A stretch of 64,000 nt of DNA from Callaeas wilsoni (GCA_013398955.1 VWPU01003052.1:62001-126000), one strand, 5' to 3'; positions 37,576 through 52,300 are shown, numbered from the stretch's first letter. Program-made: numbers and translations. Notes: generated by a model not told the origin, from the sequence alone.

Positions 37576-40500
37576 TTTAACTTAGCAGCACAGACACAGT
37601 GCTGGTGCTTTCTAACATGCACACTTCACAAAGGGGCTCATAAAGGAACTAACATAGAATAAGAGAATCTAAAGTTTTGTTTGCATTTCCTTTTCCTTTC
37701 CCTGTACAATTTCTGCAAAATTAATTTACTGAATAGATTAGTATAAATTTGGGCATATTAATGTTTTCTTAGTGAAAAAAAACCACTGAAAACATGGTCC
37801 TGAAGAGGTAAAATGAGAATTTTATACTATAGAAAATCAAGAATCACATATGTGGATGAGTGTTACAGACCTGGCTTTCAACTTTGAAAATGCTGTAAGT
37901 GTTTTATATTTGATGAGATAATATTTCTGTGTACTGAAAATTTATTTTACCTCATGGCTAGTGGTGCTAGCAGCTGTCTCTGAGCATTGATGTGACTTCA
38001 TTCCCAATTAAGGTGCAGATGGATAGAGTGATTAAAATAGACCTAGGGGAAGGGGTGGGGGGAGGAAGAAAGTGAGGGAGACGTGAACAAACAAAAATAG
38101 TATTATTTAAACAATCCCAAAGTAATTTTCTCTGAGACATATATCAAAATGCCTGAGATGTTTTGTGATATGAGAAATTTTTAATTTTGCTTCTTTTGGC
38201 CAACCTGCATTTCCTGCCTATATATACACTCAGTTTATGTAACTATATTCTACCTCCCTACATTCCCATCTGCACTATTCTTTAAAAATTCTTCCCCTAA
38301 ACTATTGTGTAGGATTTATGTGTTCTGTTAAACAGCTGCCAAGTTTTACTTCATAGGCGGCTGCACTTCGGTGGTGGATGAAATTCTTCTTGTAAAGTTT
38401 ATAAAGCATTTTGGGCTCTTTGCAGATGGAAGAACTGACTAAATCAGTGATACGCAACTTGTGCTGCACGTGGCTTTTTTTGGAAGGCACATTTCTGATA
38501 GGAGCTGTTTTGACTTCTTCCTGTGAGGGAACAGGCAGGGTGTTTAGCTGTTCCCTTCCATCTCTCCAAGCAACCAGGAAAGTTGGCTTATGCAGTTATT
38601 TCTCTGTACTTGCATGCTCGGTAGGAATGCTCTGTAGGATTCTGTATATAGCATTTGATAAAATATGTTTTAAAGCCGTGTGTAATCAAGAAAAGATATA
38701 TGTGAGATATAACGATGTAATGGATGCTGACAAGTGTGTATCCTCTTGTATCCTATTTGTATTTTGTATCAAAAGTACGTTGTCCTGCATTTCTTGATCC
38801 TGGACTGGAGTAATAATGCAGACTATGAAACTTTAGGAGATTATGATGTCATCAAAGCAATATTATGATTTCACTAGAAAGCTGGTGGAAATCAAAACTG
38901 AGCTGTTTCCTCAACCTCTAGTATTACAGATAGCCAGAACACAATGAGTGTGCATGATGAATGAGCAATGCAACTAACACTTTTAACAGGGAAGCTATCT
39001 TTCTTATCCCCCTGACCTATTCACTGAGCAGCTGGCAAATGGCTCTAGTAAAGTCTTCCTGTTCTTTTTTCCAACCAAAAAATCTATTGTGTATGCAGTC
39101 TTTCTAATAGATAGCAGAGATATGTCATTCATATCAATTGGTCTTCTGTATCTCTATGTTTTATTCAGTTCCTGAGTATTATGCTAAAATGCAGTCTGAT
39201 ATTCATCAAGTTTTCAAACACTCCAGAACAGCAGCTGAAAGTGAAAAATAGCCTAGGAGTCATTACTGCTTTCCTCAATGACCTGGGAGGGGCTGGTTGG
39301 CATAGTGTGACTGTGGAACTAGGAGGGAATTACGAGGCATGCTTGGGAGTGGGAAGGAACCTGTAGCATCAGCCTGAAGTTGGTTTATACTGTTCAAAGT
39401 AAAGGTGCGCAAATGTTAGTGTGTCTGTGCCATCTTTTACATATTTCTTTTCTAATTGGCAGAAATACCCAGAAGTGGGTATGGTGAGGATGTTGCCTTC
39501 CATTATAATTCTTAGGCTCTTCCTTCCATCACTGCATAAGCAAATTTAATAGCTCGTTATCATCATCAAGACTACCACTTCAGCTAAGCATAGCACTGCA
39601 CTGTCTTTCAACTGACAGAATGATTGATGTATCATACATTTAAAATTATAGAAAATAATCTTTTAAGTGATAATTTTATTTAAAATAACTAGTATAACTG
39701 TACAGAAAAACTAAAAAATAAATATAGAACAGCAATGCATCAAACAAACAAACAAAATTGAAGTCTGAAAGGACAGGAGTCTAAAATTGCCAAACTCTCA
39801 CTGAAATGCGATGGCAGCCCTGAAGATTGCAGCCTGTATGGTAAAGCATTTCAGGCAGACATCCTTGCTGCTTTTATTCATTGAGACTGTAACAATGCCT
39901 AAGGAACAACTAGGAATTTACACCATTGTTGCCAATACTCACTGAAATCGCTATAAAAAGTCACTACTCTGAAGAGCATATGATCCAACAAGACAAGATT
40001 TAAAAGGAAAGACAAAAGAGATATAATACACAGTAAGAAAGTACATCCCAATTTCTGATTCTATTTTTTTTTTCCCCCATGAAGTAGTGTCATACAGGTT
40101 TCTTTTTTCATTTGTTTTCATCTTATTCAGTCAACGAGTGGTGGGCTCAGCACATAATTTCAATAAAATGTCCTTCCAGGCAGAAAATCATCCATTAACA
40201 ATATTTTGACTATGGAAGAAAAAGAAATATTTGATCTTCTCATCAACATAATGATAATACATCTCGTTTGCAGAGCGTAACTGTATATTATTTCCAGAAA
40301 GATTGTAGGCTGCTCTGCAAATGAGTATTTCTGTTCTACAGGCAGTATCTTACTTTTGGAAAGCTGAATTTCACTCCTGTTCCTGAAAAGCCTCTTCATT
40401 ACTAAGCCTGAAAATAGGTTTATGTAAGGCTTACAAAGTGAGTAAGCTTTGTGTGGGTATCCCTGAACAAGGAGAAATATTTCATCCAAAAAAGCAGATA

Positions 40501-41230
40501 GAAGTGGAATAAAAGGAGGTAGAAACTGGCTTATTCTTGATGACCATCTCCTAAGGATGTCATCAAAAGAGAACTTAACTGGTCCCTTTTCATTTTAATA
40601 ATGTTTAAGGTAGCTATTTAAAAATGAGCTAGCTCCTAATAGAATTTTGCCATTACACTTGCAGAATATTTTCAGATGTGGCCCTTATGACTAAAAGAAA
40701 CACCTGAGAAGTTTCTGCTCCATTTGAGGGTGTTTCTGCATGTGTGCGTGCATCTGGGTGCATCCACATCCCATATAGAGGCATATTAAATCCATTTTGG
40801 AATTTTTCTGCCAGAATTTTTGCTAATTAAAAATACCACTGTTATGCAGACAAAAAAAAAAGGTATATTCTGTTAGAAAGCTGTACTTTTTTACTGCACA
40901 GGAAAAAGAATTATATTTATTAGACCCTGCAAAAAGAAAGCATGTACATAATTTCTTTCAAAATGAAACCTGAGGAGAAAATTCTTTCAGCATGACCTGT
41001 GATTTTTTTTATTTTAATTTTTATTCTGATTTGAATTTTGTAATGATCCTTCCTTCCTGTAACAAACATTTATTGACTATCATATTGCTTCTAAGTATAC
41101 CATCTTGATAGTAAATCTCCAAGCTTGTATAAATAAATAAACTTTGTGCACTTCAGCTGGTTTCTTCCCTTTTTTTCACCTTTTTTTGTACTGTTTTGGG
41201 TTTTGAATTTTTTCCATTGTAACTTGGTCA
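37576..41230. other. Non-coding sequence, mostly unique
   Basis: No supported gene. The plus frame at 38411-38797 (128 codons) has no recognisable domain. A purine/G-rich patch at 38044-38080 has three closely spaced G runs of four or more. Short AAAC tetranucleotide copies are at 39743-39756. A 9-10-base A run lies near 40852. Confidence 0.5.
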
Positions 41231-41310
41231 GAGGAATAACTGTACTGGGTCATGCCAAAGGTCTTACCTAGCTCAATATTCTGTCTCCAGCTGTGGTGAT
41301 AAGTGGTGCA
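41231..41310. mobile_element. Ancient amniote interspersed-repeat fragment (CR1/L3-like)
   Basis: The string ACTGGGTCATGCCAAAGG (from 41245) followed by CTTACCTAGCTCAATATTCTGTCTCC and then an AGCTGTGG stretch resembles an abundant repeat of reptile genomes (recalled core: ACTGGGTCAGACCAAAGG, then a TCTAGCCCAGTATCCTGTC block, then an acagtggcca block). I believe that repeat derives from the 3' region of a CR1-group LINE, but I cannot confirm the family name from sequence alone. It is short, diverged and without recognisable ends. Confidence 0.55.
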
Positions 41311-44300
41311 CCATTAGTGTACCAGTAGAAAAATTCCTGTTAAGATTGTTTGCTCAGGGTGAGAAGGGTCATGGAAGGCCATATTTTTTTACTGTGTAAG
41401 TACTTTCCACTTTTTTTTTCTTTTCTCTAAGAAAAATATGTGTTGTAAAACCAACTGCTTATTCCTACTGCAGGAAAGGCTGTAATTCTGTGAGGTATCA
41501 TGGCTAATGACTGTAGAGTTGGGCTGCAAACATTTTTAAAATTTTTCTTTCATAGAAGATCATTATCAAAAATAGTAAGGGATAAATATTTGCATCCATC
41601 CAGGAGTGGTTAGTTGGGACAGAGATTACATGAAAATTCTTCCTTAACACTGTGACAGTAGTTCTGGATGATAATATTATTTCCTTCTCTCTTTGAGGAT
41701 CAGTTATTAAAGTTTTTTTTCCCTTTTGAAATTATATTATTTAGGGATAAAAATACCAGAACTGTTATCTTTTCTAATGGAGAGTCAGGCAAGAGGAAGC
41801 ATGACATTTTTTAGAGTTACTATTTTTACAATTATGACTAGAGAGATCATCAAATATCATGGTGAGGAGTTTCTTACATACATCTAAAATAGATGAATAA
41901 AATACTATTGATAGGTATTACAGACAGATTCTGTAAGGAAAACTGAGATGAATTTTTATTTTTATCTGTGGTAAATTATAGAACAGCATAAATAGGTGTT
42001 AAATGTCATTTAGTGTGTTAAATTGCTGCATTTAAAGCAAGCTGACCAATATGGGTATCAAAATCATAATTAGTATTGATTAATGACTGTATTTATCTTT
42101 TTGACCCAAATGTTATTCTTAAACGAAATGTTTTGTTTGCAGTAACTACCACTTTATTTTAAAATATGAGATATGGAGGATGCTCTATTGTGAACTAGGA
42201 AACTTCATTCTGCTCTCTGTGAGTTATGACTGCATATCAAATTTTAATGAAAAAGGATAAATAAATTGTCTCACAGTTCACCATCATCCACTATATCACT
42301 CAGTTCATCTCATATAATATGTAATAAACTGAATGCTTCAATTTTTGGTTTATGTGACCATTTACAACCAGTACTATTGCCTGTGAAATTGTCATCCCAC
42401 AGTAGTTCACATAACCAGTGAGCAGACTAAAGTTCTGTGCTGTACATCTTGACTGAAGAACACATGCTTTTTAAAAAATCTTTAATAAAAATAAGACTGG
42501 CAAGAAGTTGAGATTCATCAATTAAAGAATATTGTCAGTAATGTAGGATCTCATTCCTCAGCTCTGTTTTTGACATCATCAGGAGATAAATTTCAAGTAG
42601 GGAAAAGAAAGCCAAACCGACAAAAGAGAACTCAATAATATAGTTTATAAAATGATTGCTCTATTCAGTTTCTGTGTTGTCTGATTAATTCTTCTATTCA
42701 CTATTAATTTTATCCTTCTAAGAAGAGAGATCTAACACTAAAAATCTGTAGAGGTAGTCGGAGCATCTATTTCTCTTAAGAAATCTCTTGGATGTTTCCT
42801 GGTGAATTGCAAAGGAATTAGAGAAAGAAAATTGACAAAGCAGTTGGGAGGTTAGGCTACGTTTAAAAGATCTGATTGTAGAAGGAAGAATTTTTTTAAG
42901 AAATCTTTATTTTCAACCTTCTTTATATTCATCCTACCATTGTACATTGTTCCTCTGTGTGAGGAGACGAAAAGAAATGTCACAGTACAGTTAATAGTCA
43001 TTGAAAAACTGGGGTAAATGTACTTCTCTGATATATAGAACCCAGATAATGAAAGCAAGGACTACCAGAAGTCCCACTGAAGTTTACTGGATTTGAGTTT
43101 ACTGATTAAATATCCTTTTCCTTAAGGAGGGCTTTCAAGTAGCTTGCTTAATAATTTCATATCTAATGCTGTGAGAGAGATCTACCACAATTCTTATTTA
43201 ATAATAACATAATTATTACTCACAGGAAGAAACACGTATTAAACAGAATTGCTTCACAGAGATTTTTTTCCATATTCTTGTTAGTGCCTTTTACGGAGGC
43301 AAGAATGAACAAGGTGTAGGTCCTTTCACTTTGGACAGTCTCTGCAGGACTAGGCAGAAGAAGCGCTCCAGAAGGAAATTTTGATGAGATGGCAAAACAG
43401 GCCTTGATATTGGTGATTTTCTGAACAGTAGCTGTTTGTCACACATCTTTCACTATTTTACATGAATAAAGGTTGAAGATACTTAGAGTAAGTCAAAAAC
43501 CCACGTACAATATGGAATCCTGAGTTATTACCATTTTTTTAACAAAACATGAGCACCCGTTGCTTTAGAATTATTCCCGAGAAGAGCAATATTCATCATA
43601 GTTCGATTCTAAGAAGATAGTTTTTACATTATGGATGGTGATGAGTAACAGAAAGGTGTAGAATAAAATGGATTAAAGATCTTTCCTTAATATGAGATGA
43701 CTGATGGATTGTAAATGAAAGTTAAGGGGTTTTTTAACATTCTTTTGTGAGTACCAGATTCCCCACACAAAGTATGAAGATAATTTTGTGGTAGCTCCAG
43801 AGATCTAAAATTTGGAGGTTTTTTGCATTTATTTCAAAGGACAGGCTCTAGTTCAATTTTTAAAATAAATTAATTCTTAGGATCAGATAACCACCTTTAC
43901 CCTGACTCATAAAGGAGTGAGAATTACATACTATTACTTAAACCTCTCTGTGCATGTATACATCTATCTCACTACTTTTTGTAGCTGCTGGCCAATTTTA
44001 ACCAAATTTAACAGCTGGGTAGAAGTGAATTCCCTTTATTTAACATCCTCACTGAGAAAGATTCTGAATCTCAAGATAAATCTTAATTAGGTACCAGAGA
44101 GATCATGCCAGCATGTACTACCAGGAATCTCCACACTAGGGAAAATCTAGTGAAATTTTCACATGATAAAAGCATGAGAATCCAAAGTTTGAGGTGTGGA
44201 GACTACCATTTTTATGAGCTTTGCTGCTTATGTTGCTATACATGCATAGCACATTTATCATGAATTTCCTTAACTTTGATGACTTCTTAATGTTTCAAAG

Positions 44301-46207
44301 TATTTTTTCAGAACTATGTGTCTAAATACTAATAAGACCCAAGTGAACACAATACTTACTGAAGCTAATGGGAGATAAATGTTGTCTAGGCCTCTTAACG
44401 TAGAAATGTTTCTTCTTTTTTATTAATATTCCTTATTATTGAAATGACTTTTACCTAAATGAGAGAAAAAAATCCGTTGTGATGGATCATGTTTCTACAC
44501 TCATGAACTGCTTCTCAACAGTTCATAATTTTTTTAAATGCGTTCAGTATCCCAAACCACATATTAAATCAATTTGCTGAACAATACTTGCTGCCTAGGT
44601 TGAGAAGAATAACTTCTAAAAGGTTTGTGTGCAAAATTGGAACTGTGCTGGCTGAAGTTCAATCTGTGGTCTTAATAAAAACACTGAAAGATTGCCCTCC
44701 TAGACTGTTCTTCCATGCTATCTTAAACTACTGTGCTCCAAATATACTCTCAATAAAGAGTTCATTTATTAGTGTATTAGAAAAATGTGATTGAAAAGAG
44801 TTGTGAGCTCCATCTGGTTGTTCCACAGTCCCATTAACTATATTGGACTTTATCCTGAGGTTTTCGTCTGCTCCAGCACTAGCTTTTAAAATTCCAGCAT
44901 CTCAGGTGGCTAACCATATGTGTTCTTAATGAGACAGGGAGTTAATTACCCATCTAATTTCTTTTAAAAATTCTCTTGCTTTCACTGAAGAAGCCTCACA
45001 ATTCTATCTCCTTGCATGTCCTGTGGCTCTTTATTAGTGGTGGATATTTGGTGCTCTACGTTTCTGAAACTGACAAGAAGGAATCAGCAGGAACACATTT
45101 GTGCATTATCCTGCAGAGCTTTCAAAGGCTTGCACTGAACATGACCATATAGCAGCAGAAAATGTTACCTGGAGAAATTGATTATCCAAAGAAAAACTGC
45201 AGAGTAAACCAGGGAGAAGAGAGCAAACAGTTTTCAGTAGATATTTAGCTTCATTTAAAAGATTTTAAAAGCATTTTCTTCTAGAGACAACCTTTATTAC
45301 TTCATGAAAGCAGTCTAAAATTTGGCTTTAAAAGATTTTCTTTAAACACGAGAGCTCAAAGTTTCATGGAGTCTCTTGGGACAGATTTCAAAAGTTTGAA
45401 TGAAGGCAGTCAAAATCTGAGCATCCCATTCTAGACCACTATCATCAATAGAACATACTGATTGCTTCCAGGAAATAAATTGTCTGATGTGTCTTAGACT
45501 TTATTTCCTGATAAATGAGTTACTTTTCAGAAGCGTATCTTTCCCACTACTGACTATAAAGGACAGTTTAGGTATAGTCTTCCAGGTCTAATTCCTGGGC
45601 CGATGAAGTTTGATAAAAGAAGTGCTACTACTCACATGCATTCAAGATGTTGGAATTATTTCTCTTCTATCTCAGATCTCTGTCACTATCAGGGAAGAAA
45701 AAGAGAACAGATTATTATAATACATGTTATTTTATTTTTATAATAATAATGTTAAAAATAATAGTCCTAATAATAATGATATATGCAGCCTTTAGAAAAA
45801 TGAATTTTTGTTCCTAGTATTAGACACAATCTCTATTAAGGGTCATATTGCAGAACTTAGTAAGACAATAAGCCAGTAGCCAATGTTCTGCATAAATAAT
45901 GAGCCAAATCAAAATCAGTCATGCATCTAATTGGGACATTTGTACTACACTGCTTGAGGCATAGAATACTTTTTTATGCTCGATATGTGCTTGGCAAAAT
46001 TAATCAGATAATCAACTCTCAGTCTCATCTCTCTTTTCTGAAACTTTTTGTGGCACTACATAAGGGTAAGATAGCATTTCTGCTGACGGTGGTCTTTAAC
46101 AGGTTTTTAAAAAAGGAGATAGCTATGTCATTCAAGACAATAAATAACCATAAAGGAGATTTTGTGAATATTATAACTCTTTAAGAAGTATCCATGTCTA
46201 GGGGGAA
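41311..46207. other. Non-coding A+T-rich sequence
   Basis: No gene was seen. TAA/ATT-rich low-complexity sequence lies at about 45712-45785. Open frames are all below 90 codons. Confidence 0.5.
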
Positions 46208-46340
46208 AGAACCAGACTGGTGATCCAGGCCCTCTTTCTAGCTTTTCAGATACCCTGATGGTTGACCACAGCCATATTTCTGCCTCTTTTTGTGCCTTAG
46301 TCTCCTCCTTTCTAAAAGAAATTATAAAATATTCATCTTT
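46208..46340 (+). mobile_element. MIR-like core-SINE remnant, sense orientation
   Basis: The order of elements resembles a MIR-type SINE: an AACCAGACTGG segment (46209-46220), a degenerate middle, then CCTCTTTTTGTGCCTTAGTC (46283-46302), TCCTCCTTTCTAAAAG and ATTATAAAATATTCATC (46321-46337). The right half closely parallels the well-known MIR segment with a 'cctctctgtgcctcagtttcctcatctgtaaaa' pattern. The left half is weaker. MIR and related core-SINEs are ancient amniote elements and are present in birds only as decayed relics. Confidence 0.55.
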
Positions 46341-49300
46341 GTATTACTTTGATGTCTGCTGACAGAGACATTTCATAAACCCAAGAGATTGTTTTCAAAA
46401 TATAGCTTTCATTGAGGACTCAGTGAAATATTAGAAAAGCCTAGGAATGGGACTAAAATCCTGTAAGGCTCAAGGTCCAGAGCTGATTAGGGCAAAATAC
46501 CGTAAACAGCACCAATAAAGTAAAGAGTGTCTTAGGAAGATAAGATAGCAATTTTCATTTTTAAACAATACACAGTCAGGAAAGAAATTATTCCCACATC
46601 TCATGCCTGAGAAGGCCAGGGCCCAACAGAGTCCCTGGCTCAATTCATCCAACACACCTGTGGTCACCTGAATTATTTGGCAGCTCCCTTTCATGCTGCC
46701 TTCTCCCCTGTGGGCCACATCATCAGAAAGGAGATGTGGAGACATCACGTAGCAGAACGACACCCTGAGGCTTTTTGAACGTTGTTGCAGCTCATGTAAA
46801 AAGGACATATTTGATGACTTGGAGAGGACCCTTTCTTTGTGTTCAGAGGACAGCACGACCTGGTCTTACGACAGGATATGGACAGCAGATATAGGATGGG
46901 CAAAAAATCTTGTTGACAGCAAAACAGGCAAATGGACAAACACAGGAGAGGAGGAAACACAATGTGCATTCCTCAAGATATCTCATAGCATGGTCTATGC
47001 ATCCATATGAGCTGTACTGCCCTAAACTACAAAACACATGGTAGTACAGAAGACCCCTTGTACACTCTTTATTATGATATTCTTATCTATGTTTGTCATA
47101 GAAACAGAAGAGGTTCTTTTTTAACTTATGAAAGAAAAGGTACTGTGTCCAGAAGAGTTTATTTGGGGAACTGGATTTCGAGACATACTAAAGAAGAAAA
47201 GATACTGAAGAGAAAATTTCTGAACACTAACATACATTGGCTATATCTAAGGCAGGCATTAGTTATTTGATTTTGTTTAGCCTCATAGCAATAGTACAAT
47301 AGCAAAGGGCTCTGCATAAATATCAGTTTGCTGCAGTGTTAACCAGAACTCTTTGGCGAAAAATTTTCAACCAAGCACTCTCGACCCAAATGAAATGAAA
47401 AAGTACAGTCTTTCAAAGTGGAGTGGTTGTTGTGGTGCTTAATTTTGTTGAAGAATATAGCAATTCTCTCTCCAAGTTATACAAACTTTTCATGGGACAA
47501 GAAGACCATCAGATCCAGCTACAAGTCCATTCCTGGGATGGATTTAGTGTGCTTACACTAGTCTTGTGTTTCAGAAAAGCTCCAGTAATTCCCTGTGCAT
47601 ATACTTTCAGCCCCAGAAGATGTATAAATACATCTTGGTCTGGCCTATCACTGAGGTTTTTATGGGTAAGGTCAAGATGAATAAAGCAAGCTGTAACCTA
47701 AACCTTCTTTAACATTGATGTTGACTGAAACCCCTTCTGAGATTTTAAAAAAGTTTTATTAACTTTCTCAGGTTTGCTGTTTTTTGTGGTTGTCTGACTC
47801 CTTAGTAGAGCAGATAAATCTCTTCAGTGGAAAACTGACATACTACAAGAGACTATTCTTGCTGTGTTTCTGATTGGGCTGGCACGATTATAACTCAGTC
47901 ATGTTCAAATGCCAGTTTGTAAGTCCTTTAAAGTAGTGGCTTTGGGAAATCAGGCTGGCTGCAAAATCCTCTTACATTATATACAGCAGTCACAGGCAAT
48001 TAAACAGTTAAACCTGAGCCCTACCTAGAGAAAACCAGACTATTCCCCACAGCACATTAGTTGCTCAATAGTCTTGTCCCTGGGCCAGTGTAAGTTGGGA
48101 TAACATGATTTTAAAGTAATTCTTTGGTAAAGCACCCTGTTTTGGATGCTTACCAGCATGAAATTTTAAGTCTCAGTTTTATCCAGCTCTGCTCTGATCT
48201 GCCTATGAAATAGCATTAACAGGACTTAAAAGAGATATAACAAAAATATTATAAGGGTCCAAAACTGGGTAGTTACCGGCAGCTTTCCTTTTCTGAGTAG
48301 GAAACAAAACAACCTGTTATAAAGACATCAGAAAGATATTCTGTGTTTGGCAAAAATAAGGAGAGAAAGCTTAGAGAATTGTTATAAAATTGTCAGACAA
48401 GAGAAGGATGTGAAGTCAGCTGCATTTTCTCATGAAATGCAGAACAAAACATTCTAGAACTAAACAATGTGCATAAGTATGGTGAATTCATTAGGGTCAT
48501 GCCTATGGTTAATTTGCTACTTAGCTGGCAAATCCAGGCTGAAGAGAAAAGCCTGTCTAAAAATAACAAATCAAGTGTTCAATATTAAAAGAAACAACTT
48601 GTCTTGAGGCTGAGAAATTGTAATATTAAAATATTTTGGTCTCAATTACTTAACTTTATTCTGGAAACCTCAAGAAAAAGTCTCAGAAGTAAGTGACTCA
48701 AATCAGAAATAAAACTGCAAAAATTTGATGTACCTCTTTCTTTAAATTCCAGTGGTCAGTCTTCTTGGTTTTGATTGTCACCTAATGTTAATTTTATGCA
48801 AGTATATTTTCACTGGTTTCATCATTGCTCCAAGATGCTCTTTCAATTGAGTAAGATCAGAATTAAAAGATACTCAAAGCTGCACCAGTACTGTACACCT
48901 ATACTATTCATAAAAAAATAGTAAAATATCCCAAACATGCACACTAGTTTGTGACCATTGCTGTAGAATTTTCTTTTCAACATATAATAGAGATTTTTGT
49001 TTTTCAGTAGATATCACCACCTTTATGTCAGAAGCAAGAAAGTTTCTATTGCTCTGTTAAATCTTAAAATGCTTTAGCTTAAATTTCTGGGATGTATTGG
49101 AGCTGGTACTGTTGTAGTTAGTGAGTATGGTTTTCTTCCTTTCTCACTGTTCAACCATAACTATTACATCCAGAGTCTTTCTTTGCAGTGCTGGTTTTGT
49201 TCTAAACTTTGGCATGTTTTGCTTCAGATAATCACAGAGATTTTTGACAAGTTCTGCAGTAACATCTAGACTAAATCACACTCAATTGTCAATTTGGAGG

Positions 49301-52300
49301 ATTAAAAGTTATTAAGCAGTGATACCTTAAGCCTTGGTCAGCTCTGCTTCTTGCTACAGACCTTTGAAGTTTACAGGCTGTTGGAGACAAGTTTGTGAAT
49401 GTGACCAATGAGCAAAATGAATGCTGGTTAGCAATGGAAATATTTTGGTTAGCATGATAAGTGTGCACAGTTTAGGGGTATACTGATCATTTCTCTTTGT
49501 TTGGGAAATCTCATGTGGAAAGCAGATGAATTTTGTGGGGATATATATTGCTAAGACAAGTTTTTCCTGTGGGTTATATGGATGGAATGGGGAAAGTATG
49601 AAAGTCTTAGAGGAAAGTATAAAAGTGCTTGAGTTAATATTGTACTGAAGGGTAGTAATGGCTGATTTCTTTTGGAAAGTATGGAGAGGTCTGACACTTT
49701 CCACAAAAAGCCCTAATTTTAAAAAGATAGAGGTAAAGTGAGGGAGATGAGACTAGAAGGCCTTTAAATTGAAGATAGTTTTTGAGTGATGACATAGGAA
49801 AATGTTCATTACCAGAAGGGGTGGTATTAGGGTCAAACCTGGTATCTAGAACCCTGATCTTCTATGTCTGACACAGAGACATCAGATTTCCAGATTAGAA
49901 AAAGGATTGCAATACTTCCAGCATAACATAATGTAAGGAGGAGGGACTGGATGACAATTTTAGCTGCATAACTAAATGGAAAGGCATAGGTCTGTATTGA
50001 CCAGAAGGTAGCAAGAAAAATAAAAATCTGCTAGTTTTCGATCTTGAATATGTTTCTATAATGACACTTGTTTCAGAGTAAAAATGTTAGCAGTATTATA
50101 GCCCCTGTGAGCCATCTTAAGGATCATCTACCTCTTATTTTGACAAAGTTTTTTTGAGCTTAACCTTTAAGATTGAGGAACACCTTTTGATTTCAAAGAT
50201 TTAAACAGTTTCCACAGACTCTAGGCATCTCTGCATTGCCTTGCAAATTCTTTCATCACTGGTCATAGCTACAGGATCTATGGCAACACAGCTTTGACTT
50301 ATGATGTCACTTATGCCTTACATCACTAAAGATTCTCACAAAGTCCATGCTCTTATAATTCGATCTCAGCTTTTGAATGCTTACTTTTTCACCATTGTTA
50401 GACCAAGGGGAGAGGGAAAAGTCGTTAACTAAAGCTAAACTGAATGTTAGTGTATTTTTAAGAAGTTTTTCCTTTGGAAAAAAAACAACAACTCGAAGTA
50501 TGTGACAAAGTAATATATAGGTAGTTTACAAAAGCCTTCTTACCTTTGATCATGAATGTGTAAGCAAAAAAAAAAAACATGCCACACAGTTACATTTTTC
50601 TTCACGTTAAAGGTCAGAGAGGGTAGGAAAACTGCTTTTTCATTTAATTGCATATAAACATGTCCCCAGCCTCTGCTTAAGCTAAACCATACACAGAATG
50701 TTCAATTACTGCATGTGAAGTTAGCAGAAAATTAATATTTCATGAAAATCCTGCATTAACCCCTTGATCCTGACCTTCAGGTTTAATGGGGAACTGGAAC
50801 AAAGGTGTAGACCAAAGGCTTCAGTGCTGCAGTAACAACAAAGAACACTACTTCTAGAGCTCATCCCTTTCCATATCTGTGAAGTTCTAACACAGCTCTA
50901 GATATTTCTTCTTGGCTCCAAAATTCTGACTGTCCCCATACAATCCCACTCAGGAGAGGAAAGAGGCTTTCATTTACCCATTTCATTTAGCTATTTACCT
51001 TGCACCTTAAGAAGTCTACATTTGAGAAAGGAGAAAATTATTTCCTGAATTGAATACCTCTGCTAGGCTTTGGCCAGCAGTTGTCCCAGTCTATAGTCAT
51101 GGATCTGAAGATACGGACACATATATTTGTTGGTCTTGGCCTGGATGTCCTGGGACATTGTCTTTCCCTATGACATTACACTATCAAGCTCTCCCCATTA
51201 AGTATTCCCTATGTCTAGCAAAGGATTTTGCTGGATATATTAATCTCTCACTTAGAGTCATCCATCACAGTTTGCTGCTCTCAGAGGCATAGTTTAGTGA
51301 CAGAGCACATGCCTGTCCACTGGCTGAGTTGTCACAGCTGTGATTTAGGATCGCCCAGTGAGTGCGGAGGAGCTGTAGATATGGTGTGGGCCAGTCAGAA
51401 GATTCTCCTCAAGAAGGGTGCTCATTGCTGAAGAACAAGCTTAGCAGTAGGAAGAGCCTTTTAAAGAGGAGATGATGGATGTTGTTGAATTCCGTATACT
51501 CAAAACAAGACTAAAGGCCAGAGGAGGGCAAAATCAATATGCAGCAGTTCTAATGCTTGCCCAGGGTTTCTTGAAGAATGTATTTACCACAGTCCTCAAA
51601 AACTTTTCCTTTCTAATGAGACTCTTCTTCTTAGTATTTTATTTATTATCTGATCCATGGCTGTCCAGATAATATAAAAAGAAGAAGGCATGGTAACTCC
51701 CACCTTTTGCCCAGCACTTGGCACCCATAAAGATACTGTCGCCAGTGGAGGAGGAAAAGGACAGACCATTTTTTTTTCCTAGAAGTCTACTGTTAGAACC
51801 CCTTTTATACTAAAACTGGCTCATAGATACAGAATTTATAACTGCATTGTAAGTCTAACTTAAACACCTGGGCTTTTAAAATCAATAAATTAATCATTAG
51901 CCCTGGTACAAAAATCCTTTGGAGTGTGGGGAAATACGGATTAATGCTGAGTTCCGTGTTTCAGTCCGTCAGGATTCTGTAGTTCCAAGATTCACAACTT
52001 TCCCCTGTCACTACCACAGGTGTCATTTCTAGAACTTGATGATGACAAATTTAGACAGTTATAATGTCTCTGCTAAACATTTCTGTGCATTTATAAAGTC
52101 TGAGTGCCTAGTCATGGCCATTACAGGCATTGGGACACCCTCTGCTAGAGGGTGCCCAGGTGCAGAACACAGAACCAAGAAGGCCTGATGCAGAAATCTT
52201 TCCAGGTTATATTTTAATGGTAAGACATCCTTTCACAAATCTTCCTTTGAAGAATTCAAACTATTCTACTGCTAATATAAATGACAAAACAGATATGGGA

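Noticed and set aside
38445..38490. String resembling the end of a hAT-type DNA transposon (GTGCTGCACGTGGCTTTTTT)
   Set aside because: It is too short and diverged. No partner terminal inverted repeat or 8-bp target-site duplication was found.
38411..38797. 128-codon open frame with several hydrophobic stretches
   Set aside because: No known family. Cysteine- and leucine-rich conceptual products are common from random A+T-rich vertebrate DNA.
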